Program-made: the position numbers and the translations under genes
In this document: piece by piece, positions 9,624 to 19,260 of the stretch
Layout: each line of letters begins with the position of its first letter
Numbering within the stretch: the stretch's first letter is position 1
Notes under the pieces: generated by a model
What the model was told of the DNA's origin: nothing
The model's input: only the letters and a program-made list of their open reading frames with translations
Database searches by the model: none
Origin: Nitrosospira sp. Nsp2
GTDB lineage: Bacteria; Pseudomonadota; Gammaproteobacteria; Burkholderiales; Nitrosomonadaceae
Reading direction: 5' to 3'
Assembly (NCBI RefSeq): GCF_003050965.1
Contig: NZ_QAOU01000002.1
Coordinates: forward strand, 62,001 to 126,000
Length of the DNA: 64,000 nucleotides

Positions 9624-10027
9624 GCATGCTCCGGCCGTTCCCCGCCGTTCCCGGTCGTTCCCCGAGCCCTCCTTATAAATGAACCAGAGCGGTGCCGCGC
9701 TGATGCAGCGCGCCACGCCGCATGCGGCGTGGAACCTGAAGGAACTTGGGGAACCTCAGCACAACTTAAGGGCCAAACCAGAACCAGAATCCGAACGGGC
9801 CTCGATTAAAGGTAGGCCTCAGACGGGAACCCATGGCGGATCTACGCGGCGCAAGAGGTTATAAGTGGGTTGGCTGGGGATTATTAGCGTTTCTTCTTTA
9901 ATTTTACCGATCTGTTTCGCAACACGACCATTGTGTCTATGATAAGGACGTACTCACCACAAGGTTATTCAGACTTTGATTATCAGCCTTTCAACCGGCA
10001 CCTCATGGTCATGGCGGAAAACACGCG
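9624..10027. other. Intergenic region with a perfect palindrome
   Basis: No coding sequence is supported. Three imperfect copies of a CCGTTCCC-like word lie at about 9630-9663. A perfect 20-bp palindrome (CCACGCCGCA and its complement) lies at 9713-9732. The last 120 bases are AT-richer and probably hold the promoter of the binding protein-kinase operon. Confidence 0.6.
9713..9732. repeat. 20-bp perfect palindrome
   Basis: Positions 9713-9722 are the exact reverse complement of 9723-9732 with no loop. It could be a terminator stem for the HDAC-like gene, about 90 bases upstream, or an operator. There is no T run directly after it, which weakens the terminator reading. Confidence 0.6.
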
Positions 10028-11299
10028 GTGAAGATCAGCTATAAGTCGGGCGTGGCCCTTGTTCTGCTGATTGTTCTGCTGGGCGTCGGTTTCGTCATAT
10101 GGCATCACAACGCTCGCGCGCAGACCAGCATCAGGGTCGGCGTACTGCATTCACTGTCGGGTCCGATGGCCGTGAGCGAAAGGCCATTAGTGAATGCAAT
10201 CCAGCTTGCCATCGACGAGGCCAATGCATCCGGCGGAATAAACGGACGGAAAATAGAAGCTCGGGTAATCGATTGCGGGTCTGATCCGGATGACTGCGCC
10301 CAGGACGCGGAGCGGCTGATCACGCAAGACTATGTCGAGGCCCTGTTCGGATGCTGGACGTCGGAGTGCCGGAAAGCGGTGGGGCAGGTCGTCGAGAAGC
10401 ATCGCCACCTGCTCTTTTACGCGCTGCGGTATGAAGGCATGGAACAGTCGCCGAACATCATTTACGGCGGCGCTGTACCCAATCAGCTGGTCATGCCGGC
10501 GGTTCACTGGGCATTGGAAAATCTCAGCAGGGCCGGGGGGCCGAGCCGAGGGGGTAAACGGGTGTATCTGGCCGGCTCGGACTACGCTTTTTCGCGCGTG
10601 CTGAATGTCCTTATGAAGGATTTACTCGCTGCGCACGGCGCGGAGGTGGTGGGCGAGCGCTATGAGCCACTGAAGAGCACTGCAATGGACGACCTGGTAG
10701 CTGATATCGCCCGTCAGCAACCGGACGTTGTGCTCAATACCATCAGCGGCATCGACAATGCCGCATTCTTTAACGCGCTGCGGGAGCAGGGGCTCACCGC
10801 CGACAAGGTTCCCGTGCTCTCGTTCAGCATCACCGAGGTGTTGACCGCCGAGGATACCGCACGGATGGCCGGCCATTTTGCGGCGCGGAATTATTTCCAG
10901 ACTGTTCCTACCATCGAGAACCAGGCTTTTTTGAAAAGGTTCAGCAAGCGTTTCGGTTCCGAGGCCATGGTCGATAGCCCGGCGGAAGTTTCTTATGTCA
11001 ATATGAAAATGTGGATTGATGCGGCGCGGGAAGCAGGTTCCGGCGAGCTGACCCGCGTGCAGCGCATCATCTTGCGCCAAAGCCTGCCTGCGCCCGAGGG
11101 TGTGGTCTCGCTCGATCCGGTTACGCGCCATGCATGGAAAGTGGCGCGGGTCGGCCGGGCGCGCCCGGACGGTCAGTTTGACATCGTCTGGGAATCGGGC
11201 CGGCCGCTTGAGCCTTCGCCATTTCCCTCGTACCGGTCGCGCGAAGAGTGGGATTCTTTGCTCAAGTCGCTCGGGTTGGCTGGGGAGCCGAAAACATGA
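10028..11299 (+). CDS. Periplasmic ABC-type substrate-binding protein, branched-chain amino acid/urea type
   Basis: The 423-residue product has an N-terminal hydrophobic signal or anchor (residues about 9-26) and the type I periplasmic-binding fold of the Leu/Ile/Val-urea-amide group: IRVGVLHSLSGPMAVSE, a DEANASGGINGRKIE segment and an ALFGCWTSECRKAV ligand-loop region. It resembles the UrtA/AmiC group more than classical LivJ. No permease or ATPase gene follows. Instead the stop codon overlaps the start of a hybrid histidine kinase by four bases (ATGA). This suggests the protein serves as the sensory subunit of the kinase rather than in transport (inference). Confidence 0.87.
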   Translation: MKISYKSGVALVLLIVLLGVGFVIWHHNARAQTSIRVGVLHSLSGPMAVSERPLVNAIQLAIDEANASGGINGRKIEARVIDCGSDPDDCAQDAERLITQDYVEALFGCWTSECRKAVGQVVEKHRHLLFYALRYEGMEQSPNIIYGGAVPNQLVMPAVHWALENLSRAGGPSRGGKRVYLAGSDYAFSRVLNVLMKDLLAAHGAEVVGERYEPLKSTAMDDLVADIARQQPDVVLNTISGIDNAAFFNALREQGLTADKVPVLSFSITEVLTAEDTARMAGHFAARNYFQTVPTIENQAFLKRFSKRFGSEAMVDSPAEVSYVNMKMWIDAAREAGSGELTRVQRIILRQSLPAPEGVVSLDPVTRHAWKVARVGRARPDGQFDIVWESGRPLEPSPFPSYRSREEWDSLLKSLGLAGEPKT

Positions 11300-14200
11300 T
11301 GCGGTTCACCTCACTCACGCAGCGCTTCGCGGTCTGGTTTGTCGCGGTCTCCCTGCTGCCTATCCTGGTCATCGGGTATACGCTGCTTCGGACTTTTGAA
11401 ACCGAGATGGAACAAACCGCCATCCGGCAGGTTTCCGCGATGGCCGATATGAAAGCGGAGCAGATCGACAGTTATCTGCGCGAGCGTCTCCTCGATGCGC
11501 GTGTCATACAGACGGCAAGCACCACGCGCCAGGCGGTGCGCGAGTTTGCCGAGGTCCATGCCCGGTGGGGCGTGAACTCGGATGCCTATCATCGCCTGGA
11601 CGCCCGCTATCGCGAGCACTTCAAACGGTTTGTGGAGGAAGCCGATTATTATGACCTGTTCCTGATCTCCCGGCAGGGGCAAATCGTCTATACCGACGCT
11701 CATGAGGCCGACTTTGACACCAACCTGATCACCGGTCCGTTTCGAAACACCGGCCTGGGCATGGTGACCCGCCAGGCATTGAACACCCTACAGGACGGCG
11801 TTTCCGATTTTGAACGTTATGCGCCATCCCATGGCAAGATCGCTGCGTTCATGGCGTTCCCGATCGTGATTCAGGGCAAGCTTGAGGGCGTGCTGGCGCT
11901 GCAGATCTACAGCGAGCGCGTTTTCCAGGTGGTGACGGACAACGTCGGGCTCGGGGCGAGCGGCGAAACGGTGCTGACGCGACTGCTGGATGAACGCACC
12001 GGCCTGGTGATGGCTCCCCTCAAGCATGAACCCAATGCGGCGCTGGAGTTCAAGGTGCCGCTCAATAACCCGCCTTCTTCGGCTGCGGTAGAGAGTGGCT
12101 TGCACGGCGAGCGCGGGGGTGGCCTGAAAACGGATTACCGCGGGAAGGAAGTGGTGGCGGCATGGCGATATCTGCCGCGCATGAACTGGAGCATCGAGGT
12201 AAAGATGGATGCGGACGAGGTGTTTGCGTTCATGCAGCGCGTGCGCACCTTCGGCCTGCTGATCTCCGGTCTGACCCTGGTTGCGGCTGTACTCGGCGCA
12301 CTCCTGTTCAGCCGCCGCGTCGTCACCACGTTGAAAAATCTCAGCCAGAGCGCCCGCCACATTGCGGCGGGAAACCTTGAGCAGCGCGTGCCGGTGGAAG
12401 GATGGGACGAAATAGGGCAGCTGGCGAGGACTTTCAATACCATGACCGAGCGCCTCAACGCCAGCAACCGCGAGCGCGACATTGCCGCAAACAACCTGCG
12501 GCAACTCAACCAGGAACTGGAAGAAAGGGTGGCAGTCCGAACCGCTGACCTCGAGCGCGCCAATGCGATCCTGGTCAGCAAGGAAGAGGAAATGCGCTCC
12601 ATCGTGGAGCATATGGTGGATTGCATCATCACTATCGACGACAAGAGCATCATCCGGTCGGTCAATCCGGTAATAGAAAAACTTTTTGGATACACGCGCG
12701 ATGAGGTGATTGGCCAGAATATTTCCATGCTCATGCCCGAACCCCATCGGAGCAGCCACGACTCGTACATCAACAGGTATTACCGCACCGGGCGAGGGCG
12801 CTGCGAATTCGATCATATCCTCTCGCTTGAAGTCGAGGGCATGCATAACATAGGCATGGGCCGGGAGGTCGAAGGGCGGCACAAGAATGGAGAGCTCATC
12901 GACCTGTATGTCGCGGTGAGCGAATATTTCGTCGGCGGAAACCGCTATTTCACCGGCGTTTTGCGCGATATCCGCGAACGCAAGCGCGTGGAACAGGCGC
13001 TGCGCGGCAGCGAGCAGCGTTTTCGCGCCATCGTGGACAACCTAGCCGCGCTTGTTGGCGAAATGACCCCTGATGGTGTCGTGGTGGATATCAACCGTAC
13101 CGCACTGGAGGTAGGCGGCCTGCGGAGCCAGGATGTCATTGGCAAGACGCTGGACGAAACGGGATGGTTTTCCTACAAGCCGGAGGTGCAGGCCCAGATT
13201 CGAGAAGACATCAACCGGGCGCAAGCCGGGGAAATAGTTCGCCGTGACGTTGAGATACGCATTGCCAATGGCGGTCTCATGACAGCTGATTGCATGCTGG
13301 TGCCGGTTCTCGACCCCAAAGGCCGGGTCGTGAAAATAATTCCTTCTGCAATCGACATCAGCATGCGGACGCGCATCCTTAAGGAGTTGCAGCAGGCACG
13401 CCTCGACGCCGAACAGGCCAATCAGGCAAAATCGATCTTTCTTGCCGCCATGAGCCATGAAATACGCACGCCCATGAACGGCGTGATCGGCATGGCTGAC
13501 GTATTGCAGCAAACCAGCCTCAGTGGTTACCAGACGGAGATGGTCGATCTCATCCGGGAGTCGGCCTTCGCCCTGCTGGAGATCATCGACGATATTCTTG
13601 ATTTTTCCAAAATCGAGGCGGGCAGGCTGGAAATCGAGCAGGCCCCCATGTCGGTGGCAAAGGTGGTGGAAAAGGCATGCGGCATGCTCGAAAGCCTGGC
13701 GGTCAGAAAGGGCGTTGAACTTACGATGTTCCTGGACCCGGCGATACCCGACGAGGTGCGGGGCGACGCCTTGCGCCTGCGCCAGGTGCTGGTCAACCTA
13801 GCGAACAACGCGATCAAATTCTCCAGCGGCCAGCAGGAGCCCGGCCGGGTGGCCGTGCGCGCGGTGCTGATGGAGCGCAGCCTCGACCAGGCGACGGTGG
13901 AGTTTCAGATTATCGATAACGGCATCGGGATGGACGAGGAAACCCAGTCGCGGCTTTTTACCTCCTTTACCCAGGGCGATGCATCCACCACCCGCCGGTT
14001 CGGCGGGACGGGCCTGGGGCTGGCAATCTCCCATCATCTGATTCAACTGATGGGGGGGTCGGTCAGCGTGACGAGCGCGCTGGGCGAGGGGTCCGTTTTC
14101 ACGGTGCGTCTGCCGTTTACGTCTCCGCTTGCCGCCCCCGCCGCGAGCAAGGTTGTGGATCTGACCGGGATCTCGTGTCTCGTCATCGGCGACCCGAAGG

Positions 14201-15411
14201 GGCTGGCGGACGATCTGGCGATCTATCTGGCATATAGCGGGGCGACGGCCGAGCGGGCGGTGGATGTGGCGGAGGCAACTAAACGGATCGGGAAACTTCC
14301 CCCCGGCTTGTGGCTGGTCATCATCGATGCGGGACACGACCTTCCGCCACTCGAGACTGTACGCGCCGCTTTCCATGCCCGGCCCGACGTCGATCCCCAC
14401 TTCGTGGTGCTCGAGCATGGGCATCATCAGCCCGACATCGAACCGCGCTTTGTTGTGATCAGGCGCGGGCGGCGCCGTCACGAGCGTACCGAAACCGTGG
14501 ATACCGTCACGGTTGACGGAGATGTCATGCATCGGGACGCGTTCCTGCGGGCGGTCGCCCTTGCGGCGGGACGTCTGCAGGAAGAAGCCGAAGTGCGTCC
14601 GCCCGAGCAGGTGGAGGCGGTGGCGGTGCCATCGCGCGAGCAGGCCATGAGCGAGGGCAGGCTCATTCTGGTGGCGGAGGATAATGAAATCAACCAGAAA
14701 GTGATCCGGCAACAGCTGACCTTGCTGGGATATGCCGCAGACATTGCCAGCAATGGCCGCGAAGCGCTGGAACGCTGGAAAAGCGGGAACTACTCCCTGC
14801 TGCTGACTGATATCCACATGCCGGAGATGGACGGCTACGAATTAACGGCGGCTGTCCGTCAGGCGGAGGGGGAGGTGCGCCGCGCGCCCATTATCGCTTT
14901 TACCGCAAATGCGCTCAAGGGAGAGGCCGAGCATTGCCGTGCGGTGGGCATGGACGATTACCTGAGCAAGCCCGTGCAGCTTGCGCATCTAAAAGCTATA
15001 CTGCAAAAATGGATGCCACCAGTAGCCGCAACCGCTCAGCTGATCAAACTTGCGACTCCTTCGGCAACGCCGGTTTTGCAAAAACCGGTAGACGTGAAGG
15101 TTCTGGAACAGTTGGTCGGGAATGACCCTGCGGTAATTGGAGAATTTTTACAGGACTTCCGCATCAGTGCGGCAAAAATTGGAACCGAACTGCGTGCTGC
15201 CATCGTCGCGGGGGATACCGTGCCGGCTGCCGCCGCCGCACATAAGCTTAAATCGTCGGCCCGTTCCGTCGGCGCCCTGGGCTTGGGTGAGTTGTGCGCA
15301 GAGATGGAGCGGGCGGGAAAGGCGGGGGATGCCGCGGCGTTGAATTCGCTTTTGTCGCGTTTTGAACTGGAGTTGGCGACCGTGGATAAATATATCGAAT
15401 CATTGGCATAA
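11296..15411 (+). CDS. Hybrid sensor histidine kinase (Cache-HAMP-PAS-PAS-HisKA-HATPase-REC-Hpt)
   Basis: Starting at the ATG overlapping the upstream stop, the protein is 1371 residues. Order: TM1 (about 12-32), a large periplasmic Cache-like sensor, TM2 (about 316-338), HAMP (about 339-400), coiled coil, PAS1 (from about 436), PAS2 (from about 576), HisKA with SHEIRTPM and phospho-accepting H722 or adjacent, and HATPase with DNGIGM (about 876) and GGTGLGLA. Then follow a degenerate receiver lacking the phospho-acceptor pattern (about 956-1060), a complete receiver with EDN (about 1129) and phospho-acceptor D1172 in LTDIHMPEMDG, and an Hpt with AAHKLKSSA (His about 1316). It should run an internal His-Asp-His relay. 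PAS1 holds an extra segment of about 17 residues (CEFDHILSLEVEGMHN) before its GREVEGRHKNGE strand. Confidence 0.93.
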   Translation: MMRFTSLTQRFAVWFVAVSLLPILVIGYTLLRTFETEMEQTAIRQVSAMADMKAEQIDSYLRERLLDARVIQTASTTRQAVREFAEVHARWGVNSDAYHRLDARYREHFKRFVEEADYYDLFLISRQGQIVYTDAHEADFDTNLITGPFRNTGLGMVTRQALNTLQDGVSDFERYAPSHGKIAAFMAFPIVIQGKLEGVLALQIYSERVFQVVTDNVGLGASGETVLTRLLDERTGLVMAPLKHEPNAALEFKVPLNNPPSSAAVESGLHGERGGGLKTDYRGKEVVAAWRYLPRMNWSIEVKMDADEVFAFMQRVRTFGLLISGLTLVAAVLGALLFSRRVVTTLKNLSQSARHIAAGNLEQRVPVEGWDEIGQLARTFNTMTERLNASNRERDIAANNLRQLNQELEERVAVRTADLERANAILVSKEEEMRSIVEHMVDCIITIDDKSIIRSVNPVIEKLFGYTRDEVIGQNISMLMPEPHRSSHDSYINRYYRTGRGRCEFDHILSLEVEGMHNIGMGREVEGRHKNGELIDLYVAVSEYFVGGNRYFTGVLRDIRERKRVEQALRGSEQRFRAIVDNLAALVGEMTPDGVVVDINRTALEVGGLRSQDVIGKTLDETGWFSYKPEVQAQIREDINRAQAGEIVRRDVEIRIANGGLMTADCMLVPVLDPKGRVVKIIPSAIDISMRTRILKELQQARLDAEQANQAKSIFLAAMSHEIRTPMNGVIGMADVLQQTSLSGYQTEMVDLIRESAFALLEIIDDILDFSKIEAGRLEIEQAPMSVAKVVEKACGMLESLAVRKGVELTMFLDPAIPDEVRGDALRLRQVLVNLANNAIKFSSGQQEPGRVAVRAVLMERSLDQATVEFQIIDNGIGMDEETQSRLFTSFTQGDASTTRRFGGTGLGLAISHHLIQLMGGSVSVTSALGEGSVFTVRLPFTSPLAAPAASKVVDLTGISCLVIGDPKGLADDLAIYLAYSGATAERAVDVAEATKRIGKLPPGLWLVIIDAGHDLPPLETVRAAFHARPDVDPHFVVLEHGHHQPDIEPRFVVIRRGRRRHERTETVDTVTVDGDVMHRDAFLRAVALAAGRLQEEAEVRPPEQVEAVAVPSREQAMSEGRLILVAEDNEINQKVIRQQLTLLGYAADIASNGREALERWKSGNYSLLLTDIHMPEMDGYELTAAVRQAEGEVRRAPIIAFTANALKGEAEHCRAVGMDDYLSKPVQLAHLKAILQKWMPPVAATAQLIKLATPSATPVLQKPVDVKVLEQLVGNDPAVIGEFLQDFRISAAKIGTELRAAIVAGDTVPAAAAAHKLKSSARSVGALGLGELCAEMERAGKAGDAAALNSLLSRFELELATVDKYIESLA

Positions 15412-15531
15412 TAGGCGTTCTCGGTAGGGTCGGACGTGGGTTCCACCGTGCTTCCACCAGGTACATCGCGGTTTTTTTCCCGTCAACGAATAACATAAAG
15501 TGAGTCGGCAATCGACTTCTGGGGGTACTTG

Positions 15532-15927
15532 ATGGCAACTGCCAGGCCGTTCCTGATGTTTACGGGCAACGCGCAAGCCGCGATGGATCTGTACGTCGCC
15601 ACTCTCCCTGATTCCCGCATTATGCGCGTTGAGCGCTACGGGCAAGGCGAGCCCGGCCCTGTCCATACAGTCAAAGTCGCAGTTTTTGCTCTCTGTGGCC
15701 GCGAGTTCATGTGTTCGGATAGTCCCGTCAAACATGATTTTACGTTTACACCTTCAAGCTCCATTTTTGTGGAATTCTCTACTGAAGAGGAGCTTGACCG
15801 TGCATTTGACATACTGTCGGATGAAGGCAAGGTTTTTATGCCGCTGGGCAACTATGGTTTTAGCCAGCGGTTTGGTTGGGTAAGTGACCGCTTTGGTGTT
15901 TCCTGGCAGCTCAACCATGCCGTCTAA
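15532..15927 (+). CDS. VOC/PhnB-like family protein
   Basis: The 131-residue product (MATARPFLMFTGNAQAAMDLY) has the PhnB-like glyoxalase/3-demethylubiquinone-methyltransferase fold pattern. Signatures are the FTGNAQAAMDLYVATLPDS helix, the GPVHTVKVAVFALCGREFMCSDS strands and the C-terminal FGWVSDRFGVSWQLN. The ATG at 15532 follows a GGGGGT ribosome site; a TTG one codon upstream is also possible. Function is not predictable beyond a metal-site fold. It sits between the hybrid kinase and the REC-EAL gene on the same strand and may be co-transcribed with the latter (57-base gap). Confidence 0.85.
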   Translation: MATARPFLMFTGNAQAAMDLYVATLPDSRIMRVERYGQGEPGPVHTVKVAVFALCGREFMCSDSPVKHDFTFTPSSSIFVEFSTEEELDRAFDILSDEGKVFMPLGNYGFSQRFGWVSDRFGVSWQLNHAV

Positions 15928-15983
15928 TAATTCATTCAAGCCGAAGTCGCTTCGCGGTCGGCGTAATTCAGGCGATAAAAGCA

Positions 15984-17228
15984 ATGGTTGAAAGATCGGA
16001 AATCAGAATTCTGGTACTGGACGATGAGTCCTTCATGCTGAAGCTGCTGAGGCGCGTGCTCGTAAACGCGGGCTTTACCAATGTCACGCTGTGCGACAGC
16101 GGGCAGGCTGCGCTGGACCGGATTGCCGGCCTGCAGGGGGGGCCGGATGTGATCCTGCTGGACCTTAACATGCCCAAAATGGATGGGATCGAGTTCGTGA
16201 GGCACCTGGTCGGCCTGCACTACCAGGGCAGCCTCATTCTGGTCAGCGGGGAAGATGAGCGCATGCTGCGAACCGCCGAGAAACTGGTTCAGGCCCATCA
16301 TATTCCCATACTTGGTTACCTGCATAAGCCGGTCAAGCCTGAGGCCCTGGCCGCACTGGTCGAGACATGGGTCCCTTCCGCAACCAGTACCGGTGGACCG
16401 GCGAAAAAAGCATATAGCGTGGATGAGTTGCGGGCCGCGATCGACAACGGCGAGCTGATCAATTATTACCAGCCCAAGGTGTCGGTTGCCACCGGCGACG
16501 TGGTCGGCGTCGAGACGCTGGTGAGATGGAGGCATCCGGTCGATGGTATCGTTTTTCCGGATCAGTTCATCAATGTGGCCGAAGCCGGGGGCCTGATCGA
16601 CGCCCTCACACGGGTGGTATTCGCCGGGGCGATCGAGCAGACGAAAATCTGGCGCGAGGCGCAGCTACCCTTGCGGGTCGCGGTGAACGTGTCCATGGAT
16701 AATCTGGCATCCCTGGACTTTCTCAATTTTGTCGCTGAGCTGACGGCAGAAGCCGGTATCGCGCCGCAGGGCATCGTGCTGGAAGTGACGGAAACAAAGC
16801 TGATGCAGGACACGCGCGCTCCGCTGGAGATCCTCACCCGGCTGCGCCTGAAGCGCTTCCGTCTGTCCATCGACGATTTCGGCACCGGGCACTCTTCGCT
16901 GGCTCAGCTGAGGGATATTCCGTTCGATGAACTGAAGATCGACCAGGGCTTCGTGCACGGCGCATGGGCAGATGAGACCCTGCGCGCCATGTATGACGCG
17001 AGCTTGTCCCTGGCACGGCAGCTGGGAATGGAAGTGGTGGCGGAAGGCGTTCAGGATCGCAACGACTGGGAGCTTCTGCGCAGCACCGGGTGTGACTTGG
17101 CCCAGGGAAATTTTATGTCGCGTCCCATGTTGCCCGCGGATCTGCCGGGGTGGGTTGAAAGCTGGCGCGAACGGGTGCGGAATGAGTTATTCTCATCCCT
17201 GCCGACGCGCGAAGGTACGAAGGAATAG
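15984..17228 (+). CDS. Response regulator with EAL c-di-GMP phosphodiesterase domain
   Basis: The 414-residue protein has an N-terminal receiver (ILVLDDE acidic pair, phospho-acceptor aspartate in ILLDLNMPKMDG, lysine in YLHKPVKP) and a C-terminal EAL domain. The EAL motif reads ETLVRW. The other catalytic elements look intact: NVSMDNL, EVTETKLM, SIDDFGTGHSSL, ELKIDQGFV and VAEGVQ. It is therefore probably an active phosphodiesterase that lowers c-di-GMP when phosphorylated. The hybrid kinase two genes upstream is a candidate phosphodonor (inference from position). Together with the LapD-like receptor this makes a c-di-GMP-rich neighbourhood. Confidence 0.92.
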   Translation: MVERSEIRILVLDDESFMLKLLRRVLVNAGFTNVTLCDSGQAALDRIAGLQGGPDVILLDLNMPKMDGIEFVRHLVGLHYQGSLILVSGEDERMLRTAEKLVQAHHIPILGYLHKPVKPEALAALVETWVPSATSTGGPAKKAYSVDELRAAIDNGELINYYQPKVSVATGDVVGVETLVRWRHPVDGIVFPDQFINVAEAGGLIDALTRVVFAGAIEQTKIWREAQLPLRVAVNVSMDNLASLDFLNFVAELTAEAGIAPQGIVLEVTETKLMQDTRAPLEILTRLRLKRFRLSIDDFGTGHSSLAQLRDIPFDELKIDQGFVHGAWADETLRAMYDASLSLARQLGMEVVAEGVQDRNDWELLRSTGCDLAQGNFMSRPMLPADLPGWVESWRERVRNELFSSLPTREGTKE

Positions 17229-17296
17229 ACGCAGGAATAGCCCACCCGACCGGCCGCCAGATTAGCGCGCAGCGTACCGAGTAATGCGGCAAGAGG

Positions 17297-17665
17297 CTAG
17301 ATCAGCAGCGCCGCCGCAACCCGCCGCCCTTCCGCGGTGAGGATGTTGTAGGTGCGGCAGGCGGCCGCGGTATCCATCACCTCTACGCCGATGCCCGCCT
17401 GGAGCAGGCTCCGGGTCAGCCGCGGGTGCGGAAAACGCAGCGTGGCCCCGGTGCCGAACAACACCATTTCCGGTTGCAGCGACTTCACGAAGTCGAAGTG
17501 TTCCGCCGTGACGTCCTCGAAGGCGGTCGCATCCCAGTTTTCGATGATGCGGTCAGGCAATACGATCAGGCTGTGCTCGTAACGCTGGTGGTTGATAATG
17601 ACATGCCCGGCCCCATAGCCGGTGAACATATTCTGTCCGGTCATTCCGGAAAGATGCAGCTTCAA
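17297..17665 (-). CDS. Mth938-like (DUF498/NDUFAF3) domain protein
   Basis: The 122-residue protein has the Mth938 domain pattern: an N-terminal strand region, GYGAGHVIINHQRYEHSLIVLP, an FVKSLQPEMVLFGTGATLRFPHP core with the conserved GTG, and GIGVEVMDTAAACRTYNILTAEGRRVAAALL. The family is common in proteobacteria and related to a mitochondrial complex I assembly factor; its bacterial role is unknown. It converges on the REC-EAL gene and diverges from alaA. Confidence 0.88.
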   Translation of the reverse strand: MKLHLSGMTGQNMFTGYGAGHVIINHQRYEHSLIVLPDRIIENWDATAFEDVTAEHFDFVKSLQPEMVLFGTGATLRFPHPRLTRSLLQAGIGVEVMDTAAACRTYNILTAEGRRVAAALLI

Positions 17666-17918
17666 TCAAGGCTCCATTTGCGGCAGGTTGGCTGGTCGGG
17701 TAACATTACATCTTTTTCGTGCCGTGATAAAGTTTTTGTGCCTGCTCAAGTGTAAACAATGGCGGAAAAAGTAGCATTTTCCTGATTGACGGACGAGCCG
17801 CGAGGTCCTGAAGCGGTAAAAATCCGTCACTGGTTATTCCTACCGGCGCTTGACTGGCATTACCGGCACCCTATCCCATTACGCGACTACGCGATCACGC
17901 GATCACGCTTTCCCATCC

Positions 17919-19145
17919 ATGCGGCCCATCCTGAAATCCAGCAAGCTGGCGAATGTCTGTTATGACATCCGCGGGCCGGTGCTCGACCGTGCCCGGCAAA
18001 TGGAGGAGGAAGGGCAATACATCATCAAGCTGAATATCGGCAACCCCGCGTCTTTCGGTTTCGACGCGCCGGAGGAGATCCTGCAGGATGTGATTCATAA
18101 CCTTTCCGCCGCATCGGGCTATTGCGACTCGAAGGGTCTTTTCGCGGCGCGCAAGGCGATCATGCACTACACGCAGCAGAAGCGCGTCAAGGACGTGCGG
18201 ATGGAGGACATTTACATCGGCAACGGTGTTTCCGAGCTGATTGTGATGGCCATGCAGGCGCTTCTCAATACTGGCGATGAGGTACTGGTTCCTTCCCCCG
18301 ACTATCCGCTATGGACGGCGGCCGTGGTGCTCGCGGGAGGCACGGCGCGGCACTATGTTTGCGATGAACAGTCCGGCTGGCTCCCCGACCTCGACGATAT
18401 CCGCTCGAAGGTCAATTCGAACACTCGCGCAATCGCCATCATTAACCCGAATAATCCGACCGGAGCGCTTTATCCGGACGAGATGCTGTTCGAAATCATC
18501 GAGATCGCCCGCCAGCATCAGTTGATCGTTTATGCGGACGAAATCTACGATAAAGTACTGTACGACGGCGCTGAGCACACATCGATCGCCTCGCTGGCGG
18601 ATGACGTGCTATTTGTCACCCTGAACGGTTTGTCCAAGAACTATCGCGCCGCCGGTTTCCGTTCCGGCTGGGCGGTGGTTTCAGGAACAAAACAATATGC
18701 CCGCGACTACATTGCCGGACTCACCATGCTGGCTTCGATGCGCCTGTGTGCGAATGTTCCATCGCAATTCGGCATCCAGACCGCACTGGGCGGATACCAG
18801 AGCATTAACGATCTTGTCCTGCCCACCGGGCGGCTCATGCGGCAGCGCGATCTCGCCTGGAAACTGCTGACGGATATTCCCGGAGTTTCCTGCGTCAAGC
18901 CCAGCGCGGCGATGTATTTATTCCCGTGTCTCGATCCAAAAATGTATCCGATCGAGGACGACGAGCAGTTCGTGCTGGATCTGCTTCTGGAAGAAAAGGT
19001 GCTGGTGGTGCAGGGAAGCGGGTTCAACTGGCCGCGACCGGATCATTTCCGCGTCGTCTTCCTGCCTAACAGCGATGACCTTACCGAAGCGCTGGGCCGC
19101 GTCGCCGATTTTCTCGGGCGGTACCGCAAGCGGCACCGTACCTGA
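17919..19145 (+). CDS. alaA: Alanine-synthesising aminotransferase AlaA
   Basis: The 408-residue protein begins MRPILKSSKLANVCYDIRGPV and matches E. coli AlaA along its length from memory: KLNIGNPASFGFDAPEEIL, SGYCDSKGLFAARKAI, EDIYIGNGVSELIV, the NPNNPTGALYP substrate loop, YADEIYDKVLYD and the PLP-lysine region NGLSKNYRAAGFRSGW. It transfers an amino group from glutamate to pyruvate in the cytoplasm. The frame is open upstream to 17850 but the family start is the ATG at 17919. The 10 bases before it carry short GATCACGC repeats rather than a clear ribosome site. It is followed by hom on the same strand. Confidence 0.94.
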   Translation: MRPILKSSKLANVCYDIRGPVLDRARQMEEEGQYIIKLNIGNPASFGFDAPEEILQDVIHNLSAASGYCDSKGLFAARKAIMHYTQQKRVKDVRMEDIYIGNGVSELIVMAMQALLNTGDEVLVPSPDYPLWTAAVVLAGGTARHYVCDEQSGWLPDLDDIRSKVNSNTRAIAIINPNNPTGALYPDEMLFEIIEIARQHQLIVYADEIYDKVLYDGAEHTSIASLADDVLFVTLNGLSKNYRAAGFRSGWAVVSGTKQYARDYIAGLTMLASMRLCANVPSQFGIQTALGGYQSINDLVLPTGRLMRQRDLAWKLLTDIPGVSCVKPSAAMYLFPCLDPKMYPIEDDEQFVLDLLLEEKVLVVQGSGFNWPRPDHFRVVFLPNSDDLTEALGRVADFLGRYRKRHRT

Positions 19146-19260
19146 GAATCGTGAGGGACTTGCGGGACCTGAGAGCGGACGAAAGCATGGCGGAGGGAAA
19201 TGAAAACGGTGCCTCCCAGCCAATCAACCGATTTATCTGAATAATAATATTACTCACGCT

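Noticed and set aside
11788-12882. Long minus-strand open frame of 364 codons
   Set aside because: It is antisense to the Cache/HAMP/PAS part of the hybrid kinase and has no recognisable sequence.
13798-14817. Long minus-strand open frame of 339 codons
   Set aside because: It is antisense to the HATPase/receiver region of the kinase and results from high GC at third positions.
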